64,000 nt of DNA from assembly GCA_011316305.1 (NCBI GenBank), contig SAUG01000087.1, forward strand, positions 248,001 to 312,000. Reading direction: 5' to 3'. Under the pieces are notes generated by a model. The model had not been told where the DNA came from. It did no database searches and saw only the letters and a list, made by a program, of their open reading frames with translations. Numbering within the stretch: the first letter of the stretch is position 1; each line of letters opens with the position of its first letter. Below are positions 38,298-49,331 of this stretch, piece after piece. This DNA comes from Rusavskia elegans. Taxonomy: Eukaryota > Ascomycota > Lecanoromycetes > Teloschistales > Teloschistaceae. The position numbers were made by a program, and so were the translations under genes.

Positions 38298-38707
38298 TGT
38301 AACGTCCCTGTATATCAGAGGGCGTTATACTCGAATCTAACTACAGCCGTAGACGTAGTCCGAACTATTAAATAGTAAAGGAATTCTAATATAGGTTATT
38401 ATAACTAATTCTATATAGCCGTAGAAGTATAGTTATAATATTATAAGGTATCTTTATTATAAAGTAATTAAAAAGAAAATAGTAGAAACGTATTTAATAA
38501 TTATATTAATAACTAATAAAAGAGACTATCTATAGAAGTAATAAGTAATATATATAGTAAAAGTAGCTGTAAAAGCCGATAGATAGCCGTTTACTAAAAG
38601 TTCTATTAGGAGGAACGGCTATAGTAACTATAGACGGCTATAGATAATTAGATCTATTTATTTAACTAATTTTTTTAGAGAATTTCTATAGAGTTATAGA
38701 TATAATA
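38298..38707 (-). repeat. LTR of A2, left (3') copy
   Basis: The least mutated family-A LTR start in the window: TGTAACGTCCCTGTATATCA. 410 bp. Confidence 0.85.
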
Positions 38708-40200
38708 TAGCCCTCTTTATATCGTTTTTCGTCTAATTTAAAAGCCGTCTATAAAATATAAAAAAGGTTTTTTTTTTCTTTCCTTTCTTTTATTAATATC
38801 TTTATTATATATTTTCGAAGAGGAAATTAACTAAAATCTTTTTATTATATCTAGTTAAAAGGAATTATAATATCTTTTCTTTATTTTCTATATATCTGTA
38901 ATTTTTTAAAAGAATATAAAGTCGAGGTTAGTAGTAATACCTATAGTAAATATATTTAGATTTAAAAGTTTTATAATTTTCTAATATCTAATACTACCTA
39001 TATATTATTTCTTCTATTTCTTTATTTTTACTAATTTCTATAGGGAAGCGTTTTAAAAATAAAAAAAAAATAAACTTCGTTCTAATATTATAGGTATTTT
39101 TAATAAATATTCTAAAGTTCGCTATCGTATTAAATCCTTCTTTAATTCCGAAAAAGAAATTTATAATAAATACTTAGTCTAGGAATTAGATCTCTATCGA
39201 CTTTTTAGTAAATAAAAGTATTTTATTATTTATTATCGCGCTTTAAATAAATATAAAAGTAATCTTATTATTTAGAAGTAACGCGTATTCTTTCGGCTTA
39301 ATAAATTTAATAATCCGGTTATATTTTACTCCTTCGTTAGTTTTATACCAGCCGCGTAAAAGGCGTCTATTAAATTAATACCTGGTTTTAATTCGGATAA
39401 TCTAGATCAGATTTTAAGAGATTTTAATTTCTTTTAATCTATAGTAAATATAGGATAAAGAAGATCTAATAAAAGATTTTTTCGCTATTATTTTTTATAT
39501 ATTCTAGATTATATATCTATATTATAAATTTCTTCCGGTTCTTTTAGTAGTTCTACTAAATTTTATTCTTTAGCTACTATTTCGTTCTATAATAATAAAG
39601 ACGGGTATTAATCGAATTCTTTATTTCTAAATTAAATACTAAATATTAAATCCGGTATTTCTTTATTTTAAACTATTTAGTTTAGTTTATAATATTCGAA
39701 TTTATCTATAGTATTAGCAATATTTTAGTATATTTTTCTAATATATTCTATTTAAAGTTATTAGATTATTTCTTAACTTTTATTATATTTCTTAATAAAT
39801 TACTAGAAGAGATAGTAGTAATTCTTCTAAATTTTTATTTTCTAAACTTTTCCGCCTTCTTTAAATTATCTATTTAAATCTTTAATCTTTTTATAATTTA
39901 TTATCGAAACTTCGTTTATTTCTTTATAAAAGAGGTTTTTATAGGCTAGGAGATATATTATTTATAGTTCTAATTTTTTATTAATAGTACTTTTTTCTAT
40001 TAGTCTTTTTAAAATCGATTCTTTCTATTCGTTTCCTAAAATAATATAACTTTTATAACTTTTAATTATAGTAAAATTTATTATTCCGATTAATCTATAT
40101 TTTATTTTAACTTCGATATCGAGGATTCTATTATTATTTATTATTTGTCTATAAAAATATCTTTTAATTTTATTATAAAATTCTTTTATAATTTTATTAT

Positions 40201-40441
40201 TGTAAAGTAGGTGTGTTCCTAAAGCAGTGCACGATTGTAGACCAGACGAAAAGGTATATTGTAGAACTAACTCATGCCCCAGAAAGACTGGGGCATGGCC
40301 TAGTAATAAGAGAAAAGGAGAAAGCGGGGAAGGATCGAGATCCGACGCGCTAGCGACGCTCTGGCGACTAGGCGGCGAGCCTCGTCTCCAAGCGTCCCAA
40401 TCATATCTCCAGGGCCTATGTGACGCGTCTGGCGCTTCACA
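40201..40441. mobile_element. Un-RIPped 241-bp solo LTR inside A2
   Basis: Flanked by perfect ATTAT copies (40196-40200, 40442-40446). It starts TGTAAAGTAGG and ends GCGCTTCACA, so its ends are TG...CA with an inverted TGTRAAG. Composition is balanced and CA/TG are retained, unlike everything around it. Near its start it contains a perfect 10-bp hairpin stem (CATGCCCCAG, 5-nt loop, CTGGGGCATG). It is not similar to the LTRs of A, B or copia. Its length equals the B LTR by coincidence. Confidence 0.8.
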
Positions 40442-41473
40442 ATTATCTTCCTTTCTATTTATAAAAGCTATTATTTATTAATCTCCGATTTTAATTTTAA
40501 GCGCTACTATAAAAGGTTTTTTGGTTTTATATAATTTAAAATCGATTATTAACTTTATTTTTTATATTTTTCTAGGTTCTTTAAAATAATATCCTATTTC
40601 TTTTTTATCCGATAGATAAATAGAATAAATATTATTATAATAAGCTAACCAGCTTTTCGCTATATATTTATTAAGTAATTCCTCTATTATTTTAAAAAAA
40701 TATTCGGTTATTTTAATTACCTTTTTAGTTAGATAATTTCTTTTAAAGTATCCCGTTCTTCTATATAAATAATAAGCTTTAATTTTTAATCCTTTAGTTT
40801 CGATAGTATTAAATTCTATTAGATTTCCTCTAGATATTCTTTTAATAGGTCCTATTTTACTAAATATCTATTTATCTAAGTATATTTTATACTATCTAGT
40901 ATCGATTTTTATCGCGAGTTTAATAAAATCTACTAGCGAATCCGATTCTTCGATCGCTACTATAGTTTCTTTAATTTTTATCTAGAATCTTTTATAGAAA
41001 TAGACTTTTAAAACTAAGTCTTCCTAGTCTATTTTATAAACTAATATTTTAAACTAAATAGCGTAGATAACTATCGATTTCTACTACTTTAGAACTATTA
41101 GTTTTCTATTAATTACTCTATCTTTATTATTATTTCTAAAGGTTTCTTTTATAGCTATAATAAGATTACCGAAAGTATAGAAAGTCTATAATATCTTATT
41201 TTCTTTCTATCTTTTCGGATTATCGAAATAATCTTCTATTCGAAGCTATATCTAATTAAAAATAATCTTTCCTAGATATAATATTATAAATAGGATTTTA
41301 ATTACTTTATTTAAAAACTAATTTATAAATAATACGAAGTAGATATTTATCTGAATTATCTATAGCTTTAAAGATCTTTTATCTTCTTTATAGATATTAG
41401 AGGTTACTATTTTAATAGTATCGCTTTAATCTATAGATTAGGATAACGAGACTATTATAGTAAATTATTAAAA

Positions 41474-41883
41474 TATAATATCCCTATATATTAGAAGGCG
41501 TTACTTTCGAGCCTAGCTATAGCTATAGATAAAGTCCGAGCTACTAAATAGTAAAGAAGCCCTAGCGTAGGTTATTATAACTAATTCTATATAGCCGCAG
41601 AGATATAATTATAATATTATAAAGTATCTTTATTATAAAGTAATTAAAAAGAGAATATTAGAAGTATATTTAATAATTATATTAATAACTAATAAAAGAA
41701 ATTACCTATAGAAATAATAAATAATATATATAGTAAAAATAGCTATAAAAGCCGATAGATAGCCGTCTACTAAAAGTTCTATTAGAAAAGGCGGCTATAG
41801 CGGCTATAGGCGGCTATAAATAATTAGGCTCGCTTGTCTAACTAATTTTTCCAAGGAACTTCTATAGAATCGTAGACGTAATA
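41474..41883 (-). repeat. LTR of A2, right (5') copy
   Basis: Starts TATAATATCCCTA and ends GACGTAATA. 410 bp. Confidence 0.85.
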
Positions 41884-41917
41884 GAAATAACGAAACTAAT
41901 ATAATAAATTATTAAAA

Positions 41918-42325
41918 TATAACGTTTTTATATATTAGAAAACGTTACGTTAGAGCCTAGCTATAGCTATAGATATAGTCCGAGTTATTAAATAGTAAAG
42001 GAATTCTAGTATAGATTATCGTAACTAATTCTATATAGCTATAGAAGTATAGTTATAATATTATAAAGCGTCTTCGTTATAAAGTAATTAAAAAGAGAAT
42101 AGTAAAAACGTATTTAATAATTATATTAACGACTAACGAGAAAAACTATCTATAGAAGTAATAAATAATATATATAGTAAAAATAGCCTAAAGGCCGATA
42201 GATAGCCGTTTACTAAGAATCCTATTAGGAAGAGCGGCTATAGCGGCTATAGGCGGCTATAGATAATTAGATTCGTTTATTTAACCAATTTTCTAGAAAA
42301 TTTCTATGGAATCGTAGACGTAATA
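41918..42325 (-). repeat. LTR of A1, right (5') copy
   Basis: Starts TATAACGTTTTTA and ends GACGTAATA. 408 bp, followed by the TAAAG site copy. Confidence 0.85.
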
Positions 42326-42349
42326 TAAAGTTTTAAAAGCTTTATTTAA

Positions 42350-45300
42350 TAAATTAATATTTTATTACTTTATAATTTTATCGATATAAAAATTTTAATA
42401 TAATAATAGTTTATAGACTTCGCGATTATAAATAATATAAATTTCTAAAAATAAAGATTTTTTATCTATATATTTTATTTTATAGTATTTAAAAAACTTT
42501 ATTTAAAATTCTTTAATATATTATATATAACGGTCTTTATAGATAATATAAATATCGTCTATAAAGAAAAATACTATTATATATTTATTAATAAATAAAT
42601 ATTTAGTTTCGGATATCGCTAAAAATTCTAAATCTACTAGAATATTTAAAAAAACTATAGCGCCGGCGACTACTTTAAACTATAGAACGCTTTAAAAAAT
42701 TATAAAAAAATTGACTTCGACTTTTTCCAATCTAGTAGAGATTTAATATAAATAAATTCGTTTATTTTATAATTAAAAAAAGCGTTAACCGTATTATATT
42801 ATCTAGTTTATAAATTAAAATATATAGTAATAGCTATAAATATCTAAAAGATATAAATTATTAGAATAGTAATATAAATATTAATATCGATATTCTAGAA
42901 ATTACTTCTAATATAAAAATATATCTTTAATTTAATTAAATGATTCTATTTATCGAATTTATATTTAAAAATGTATATAAAAAAAATAGACTTTTTTTTA
43001 TATTAAATTATAGTACCGAATACTATCTTTTTTTTAGATATTTTTATCCTATAATTTCTTTATTTCGATTTAAACGGTTTCTATAAATTTTTCTATAAGC
43101 GGATATTTTAATATATTATTCTAGAAACGAAGTTCCGGCGGTAATTAATTATAGTAATATCGTATTTCTAGTAGAAAAAGCTGATAGTCTAATATTAGAA
43201 CGTTATCTTTATATATTATACGAATTAGAAGATAGACGGCGAATATTATAAAGAAAGCTATAGGAATTCCGGTAGCGGTATATTAAAAAAAGGTTATATA
43301 AACGTCGCTCCGTTCTAACTTCTTTATAGTCTTTTTAATAGCTATTTTTTCGGCTTTATTTATTTTATCTATCTTCTTTCGGCAGTATATAATATCTAGA
43401 AAAATAATATTATCTTTAATATAGTATAGTTTATTTAGTCTACGAGTTTTTTTTAGCTCTAAAAATATAGAAATAGGTAGAAAAATTTTTTTATTATTTT
43501 TAAAAAATTTAGATATATTTTTATCGAATATAAATCTGCTATTAAGTAATTATATATCTATTTAAATAAATTCGTTAAACTAATCTATTATTTTTATAAA
43601 AGAAATACCTTTATTAGTAGAGTTATAGTATAATTTAATAGTTAAATCTCCGCTATTATAGCTATTTTATAGCGGTATCCTATCTTCTAAAATAGAAAGT
43701 AATAGAAAAAACTAATCTTTTTTACTTTTTCTTTTATTATTAGATATTAAAGGCGAGAATTCTTTTCTAAATACGTCCGGATTTATTTAAATCTATTTAA
43801 AAACGTTATTTTTATCGCTTTCGCTATTACTGAATTTAGTAATAGAATAGTCTATATATAGAATATCGAATATATTATATAGGAACGGCTCCGTCTATAG
43901 CTAAATTTAATTAGCTTTTCTAGATTAATAGAACGAGGTCTCGTTAAATATAATATTATAAATATAGATAACCTTTTTCTAATTCGGAATTAAGATAAAA
44001 TAGATATTTATACTATTATATTCTATTAGAAATCTAATATAAATTCTAGAATATAATTTCTAGATTTTTAGAATATATTTATCTAATATATAGACTCTAT
44101 AGCCGTATATTTAGAAATAATCTAGATATAGAATGGTTTTTATAACTATCTAAAATAGAATCTTTTATATAAACTTTTTATTAATATAATATTTATATTA
44201 TAGAAAGCGGCTAAAGGAAACTAGAACTGAAAATAATATATAATATTTACTCTATTTATTATTACTCGGGTTTTAATAATAAAAATATAATCTAATTATT
44301 CCGAATAACTATTATAAATTTATATATCTAAAGTAGTAGATTTCTAGAAAATTTCTAGCTCTATAATAAAGTTTAAAAATTCTTTATCTAAAGTTAACTC
44401 TATATCCGACTATATAAATACTATTTTACTTTTATAACGTATCTAAATAAATTTCAAAAAGCGATAAAAAAACTTAGTAGCTTCTAATTTAAAATAATAA
44501 AATTTAATAAAATAGAAATCAGTTTTAATATATATAAAATATAAAATCTAGTAATAATAGTTTTAACCGGCGGTTATTAGAGTTAAATTATAGGTAATAT
44601 AATAGAAAGATTTTTCGGAATCCTTTAATTTATATAAAAAGATTAAAATAATCTAATAGATTTTAAAAACGGCGTATATTATATATTTATTTATTAATAA
44701 TACTTTAGTTTTATCCGTAATTTCTATTTTTTTTAACTATTTACTATAGATACTAGATAACTTTATCGGCGGTATAAATAAAGAGCTAGTACTAATCTTT
44801 AATTATATCTAATTTAGCTGTAGTAAAAGACGGTAGAGCGATATTTCTATATTTATTTATATTATCTTTTAGTATAGATAATACGCTAAATATTTTATAT
44901 TTAATAATAATTTTTCCGTTATATTTAACGCGAAAAGCTTTAGAATTTTTAAAAAGGTTATTTTTTTTCTATATATATCTTTCTAAAACTAAATTGATTA
45001 TAAAATTAATAATATAATTTATATTAGAGAAATTTAACGGTCTTTTACTATTTAGCGAATTAATATTAACTATAATATTTCTATTTACTATAATCGGTAT
45101 AGATCTTTTGCCTATAATAATATATAAACCGTTAATATAGTTTCGATTTTTAATAAAATAGTAGGCTATAGTATTATTATATAGATTAATTTTTAAACTA
45201 CTATTAAAAATCTAATATAAATAAAAAAAGTAATTAATAATAAAGGTTTCTGGAAATATAGCTAATAAAACGCTAGTAGATACTAATTTATTATCTTTTT

Positions 45301-46500
45301 TACTATTTTTATATTACTTTTTAGTACGTTAATTAAAATACTTATACTTTTTATATATTTCTTTATTACTATCGAATTTATTTTTAACCTTTTTTATTTT
45401 TACTATTTTAAATTTAAAGCTAGCTAGTTTTTTCGGATAATTTTTTCCGAAATATTCTATAATATAATAGTATTTTTTGAAAAAATACTTTAGACTATAG
45501 ATATATTTTAATAGTTTATTATTATCTTTAAATAAAAGTTTTCCGTCTTTTTTTTAATTTTTTTTTATTTTTATTTTTACCCGAATTATTATTACTATAA
45601 TTATTTTCTCTAGTAGTAAATATAGTATAGATATTAAAGATTTTAAAATTATATAAGCGAATATAGTTACGGAACTTTTTAATAAATTTATAATATTATT
45701 TTTCGTAATCCGTAATAAAATCTAGTCTAAATTTATAGTTTTATAAAAGTAAAAAAATTAGATTATAGATAATAAAGACGAAATCTCGTAATATTTTTCT
45801 AATATTTTTAATTTCTAAAACTTTAATATATTTAATCTAAAGATATATCTATAAATATTTATTAAACTATATTTTATTGTTTTAGTTTTATATAGAATCT
45901 ATAGATAGCTTTTTATACTATCGTTCTATTTCTATAATTCTAGCGAAGTCGGTAGATATAATTCTAGATTATAGTATTTATAGTAGGTTCTATAAATAAA
46001 GTTTAACGAATCTAAAAATTATTAGATTTATTATTAAAATATTTTTATAAATATCGTCGATTATATTAGTAATTACTTTCCGTTTTTCTTTATATTTATT
46101 ATAGGATTATTTATAGCGCTATTTAATCTTTTTATAAATCTTTTATACTGCGCTAATTTATTTCTAGGTTACTATAATTATTAAACGTATTTTTATCGAC
46201 GGAATATACGCCGAAAAAGTTAATTTTTATTTTTATTAAAGTTTAATAGGTTAAAAGGAATCGATATAGTTTTAAATACGTATTTAAACTACTTTAATTT
46301 TAAAAATTACGATCTACTAGCTCTAATTTTTAGTTTAAACTAAAATAATAGATCGTTGAAATACTATACCGATAATATAGAAAAGTATTTAAATATTCGG
46401 TAAAAGCTAAAATAATATTAAAAAAAAATATCTAGTAACGAAATCTTTTTTTATATTCGCTAGTATATAGCTTAAATTTATAACTATAAAATAAATTACT
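42350..46500 (-). pseudogene. Copia gag-pol, RIP-inactivated
   Basis: On the minus strand the reverse transcriptase is clear at about 42350-43400: a YIIVFFFIDDIYIIYKDR block holding the copia [YF]xDD box (here FIDD), then IKYIDKKSLFLEIYII and EVYKLLLY.NFYIDKI. The frame breaks at the TAAAG site of A1 and RNase H resumes at 35.39 kb. By order, integrase should lie at about 44-46 kb and gag nearest the right LTR; those domains are too decayed for me to mark residues. Stops are TAG/TAA throughout. Confidence 0.7.
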
Positions 46501-46718
46501 TTTTTTTCTAATCGTTTAGTAGATATTCTAGTAAATTAACTACTTTATATAATTATTTCTAAAAGAGCTATAGTAAAATTTTTTTTCTATTAATAGTAAA
46601 TATTACGATAAAAAATTCTTCTACTTATTATATATAAATAACTCTTTCTAAAATAATGAATATATATCGATAAAGGTTACTAGATATCGTTTTAGTTTAT
46701 ATTATTCGGGTTTATAAT

Positions 46719-46941
46719 TATAAAATAATTTAATATAGATATATAATCGTATTAATTAAAATATATAAAAAATAAAATCTATAGAATTACTAAATTATAT
46801 AGAATTTGGCTATTACTAAAATACGTTAAATTTAATAAAGTAGATATTATATCTAAATAGATAAATTATATAATTTCAATAACTATTTTAGAAAAATTTA
46901 GATAACTTTTTTATAATAATTTCGCTATATAGGCTTTTATT
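46719..46941 (-). repeat. 5' LTR of the copia element
   Basis: Heavily RIPped partner of 34255-34477 (shared ATATATAATCGTATT and GATAAATTATATAATTT blocks). Confidence 0.75.
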
Positions 46942-47284
46942 TATACTGACTATTATAGTAGTTACTTGAATAGAATTTTACTATTTTGGAAAAAGATTAT
47001 TTACCGATATAAAGAAAATATTAAACTGTATTTAGAATATAAAGTAGTAGTTTGTGGAATAGCCAGTCAGTTTTCTGACAACAAGTAAAATAGTAGCCAA
47101 TGATACAGAAAGGTCATCTTTGTATAACCGCTTCGGTCGGTTTCGCTACCGCTGATATTATAACTCGGCTATTGATAGACTGCGTTCCAAAGTGGCTCTA
47201 GATAACGCCATCTTAAATAAATTCCATTTTCGTTTAATTTGCTTTTTTTTCTTTACTTTTAGTCTTTTTCGTCTCTCCTCTGCT
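46942..47284. other. Mixed-composition spacer, no gene seen
   Basis: Less mutated DNA between the copia 5' LTR and the 47-kb repeat. No ORF or known motif. Confidence 0.4.
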
Positions 47285-47380
47285 GTTTATATCTGTAAAC
47301 TTTTAAAACTATATCAAAACGGGAATTTTACGATTGATTTAATTTTAATAGATATTTAAAATTTGATTAAAATTTATATA
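47285..47380 (+). repeat. RIPped copy of a direct repeat
   Basis: Aligns with 47597-47690 along about 95 bp. It reads ACTATATCAAAACGGGAATT where the other copy reads ACCACACTAAAACGGGGGCC. Almost every difference is C to T or G to A in this copy. Confidence 0.6.
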
Positions 47381-47596
47381 CCCTTTCAGCTTTATAGCCG
47401 AAGTATAAAATTGGAATTAATATTAATTAGTTATATATCGGATATTTTCTCGCTAAAGTAATTTCTTTTAGTATTTTAAATAAATAACGTAACCTGTTAA
47501 AATTAATATTTAGATAGAATTAAACGATCGACCTTTTAATTTTTGCCGAATTAAATAATAATAATTTTTCTGCGGAGACTAGCGAAACCGGGCTTA

Positions 47597-47690
47597 TAAC
47601 TATAAACCTTCAAAACCACACTAAAACGGGGGCCCTATAATTGACTTGATCTTAGTGGGTATTTGAGGTCTGATTGAGGTTTACAATATC
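47597..47690 (+). repeat. Unmutated copy of the direct repeat
   Basis: Clean partner of 47285-47380, lying just past the stop codon of the minus-strand ORF at 47652-48944. It may be the 3' end of the element that carries that ORF. Confidence 0.6.
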
Positions 47691-48944
47691 ACCTGTCCGT
47701 TTTGCACCTGCTTGCTGTGGCTGAGCCTGCATATGTTGCATCCCAAGTTTGAGAACCTTTTGCCAGTCCATCCCCCATTCCGCCAGCATTGCCTCCATGT
47801 ATTCGTCAACACTCCGATCTTCAAGCATGACTTCCGTAGCATCGCTTTCGCTCTCTTCATCTGACCAGATCACAATATTATCAAATTTTGCCAGCTCACT
47901 GATCGTATGTAAAGCTTTCTGCTGGGCGCGTGCTTCTATGGAAATGTTGTTAGTGAGACTAGTGCCGACGAAAAATACTAAACCTGCCTCTGCGAGGAAG
48001 GTTTAGTAGTCGACGAATGCTTCCTGCAGGTCTTGCCTAATCGACGGGTTTGCGAAGAAAACCACCACGGCGGCGTATATCGACACTCCCCGCCAGAGGT
48101 CGGATAGGCCTCTCAACTCCACTTTGCCCTTTTCCTTATCTATGGCCTGGCGATGGGGCCATTAGGCATATAAACGACCCAGATTCTTGCTCTGATCGAA
48201 CTTACATCAAAAGATATCGGCAATAAGACGTTTGTCTAATGCCGGAAACCGCTTAAGCAATAACAAGATAGAGGAGCTCTTATCTAGAGGTACGCCCTAC
48301 CTATAAAGATAATTGAACGAAGTAATATAGAGAGCTGACGGATTCGCCGGATTAGGTACTGGTACCGACTGTATAGCCGGATACGTCAAATGTCTATATT
48401 GCGTATACGGCGGAGATATTGCCATCGATAGTACTATCTGCGACGCGGCCCCGGTTAGTACATTCGTATTATACGGCGTCGACGCTATTTCCTACTGATT
48501 TACTATAGGAGATACCGATCGACTTCTAGTTAAATCTTCGATTTATTTACGTATTTTTAACAGTTCCTGTTCTTGAATCTCTATTAACTAAATTCTAGTT
48601 CGATCGAATTTATATATTATGACGTTTGGTGGTTCTACTACAATCGGATTCGATAGAACAACGCCCGAAGCCGCCGGATGTAATACCCGGATAGATAAAA
48701 TAATATTAATATTATTACCCGCAAGCGCAGTTTCTACCGATAAAGATATAGATATATCCGAGGCGGTATTATCCTTTTATCTTTGCGAATCTAATCGTTT
48801 ACGTTTTAGTCTAGCAGAAGCGTTATACTAAGTATTATTCGACTCGAAGGCGTCGGTCGCAGCGGCGGCGGCGGCCGTCTGGGAGATACTCGCGGCTTTA
48901 GACTGCTTAGACTGCTTGGACTGCTTGGTTTTACGAGGCGCTAT
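47652..48944 (-). pseudogene. Repeat-borne ORF of unknown function with a mutation gradient
   Basis: A single 431-codon frame from ATA (RIPped ATG) at 48944 to TAA at 47652. The N-terminus is Lys/Ser/Gln- and Ala-rich (PRKTKQSKQSKQSKAASISQ). The middle carries about nine TAG/TAA/TGA stops. The C-terminal part is clean: KGKVELRGLSDLWRGVSIYA, VFFANPSIRQDLQEAF, FVGTSLTNNISIEARAQQKA, IVIWSDEESESDATEVMLED and MLAEWGMDWQKVLKLGMQHM. I do not recognise the family. A partial, more decayed copy of the C-terminal region occurs at 57895-58050, so the ORF belongs to a repeat family rather than a single-copy gene. Confidence 0.55.
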
Positions 48945-49331
48945 CGTAATAATATAATAAGGTTGGATAATTAGTAAATCGTTATGATAAAATCAGAAAT
49001 ATTATATACAGGTTTAACGAATAGATACGAATAAACAGATATAGATAGATACTTTCGTACCTAAATAAGATAGAGGAATACCTTCGCTACCCTCTTTAGA
49101 GTCTAGTAGTAAAATACTCTAGGAACTCGTCTCCGGTCTACTAATCCTCTACTATATAGATCCCAATATTAAACCCTTCGGTACAGTTTAGTCATCCGCG
49201 CTGCTAGCAACTAGTATACCGACAGTTTTGAAGTTATCATCTTTTGGATCAATGCCAGCTCTAAACAGAGTCCGGTACAGCATCCGATTACAGCAGCTGA
49301 ACTTCCGAATCCCATTTCCTTGAGAAGCCCT
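48945..49331. other. Transition from RIPped block to gene island
   Basis: Composition normalises over this stretch. No gene was recognised. It includes the 3' flank of the HRQ-family gene. Confidence 0.4.

Larger units (their letters stand above)
38298..41883 (-). mobile_element. A2: gag-only LTR element inside A1
   Basis: LTRs of 410 bp at 38298-38707 and 41474-41883. The target duplication is GGGAT (left, 38293-38297) and GAAAT (right, 41884-41888), two G-to-A changes apart. Uninterrupted A3 reads GATCGGGGTAACG at this spot, confirming insertion into the A1 leader. The interior is 2,766 bp, or 2,520 bp after removing the solo LTR and one site copy. Confidence 0.85.
35395..42325 (-). mobile_element. 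A1: gag-only LTR element, inserted in copia, split by A2
   Basis: LTRs 35395-35803 and 41918-42325. Perfect 5-bp target duplication TAAAG (35390-35394, 42326-42330). The interior is 35804-38297 plus 41884-41917, 2,523 bp after removing one A2 site copy. Coding direction is minus, with the gag region to the right. The 34-bp piece 41884-41917 is the leader next to the 5' LTR, the same leader seen in A2 and A3, cut off from the rest by A2. Confidence 0.85.
34255..46941 (-). mobile_element. Ty1/copia element split by A1
   Basis: LTRs of about 223 bp (34255-34477, starting TGTGAGACG; and 46719-46941, starting TATAAAATA, its RIPped form). Removing A1 (35395-42325 plus one 5-bp site copy) leaves about 5.75 kb, a normal copia length. 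It codes on the minus strand, so the 5' LTR is at the right. CTTAT precedes the left LTR and TTTAT follows the right one, a possible target duplication with one C-to-T change. The right-hand LTR and interior are more heavily RIPped than the left LTR. Confidence 0.85.

Noticed and set aside
40227..40481. 84-codon ORF inside the solo LTR
   Set aside because: It crosses the LTR end and target site into RIPped A2 sequence; fortuitous frame in GC-rich DNA.
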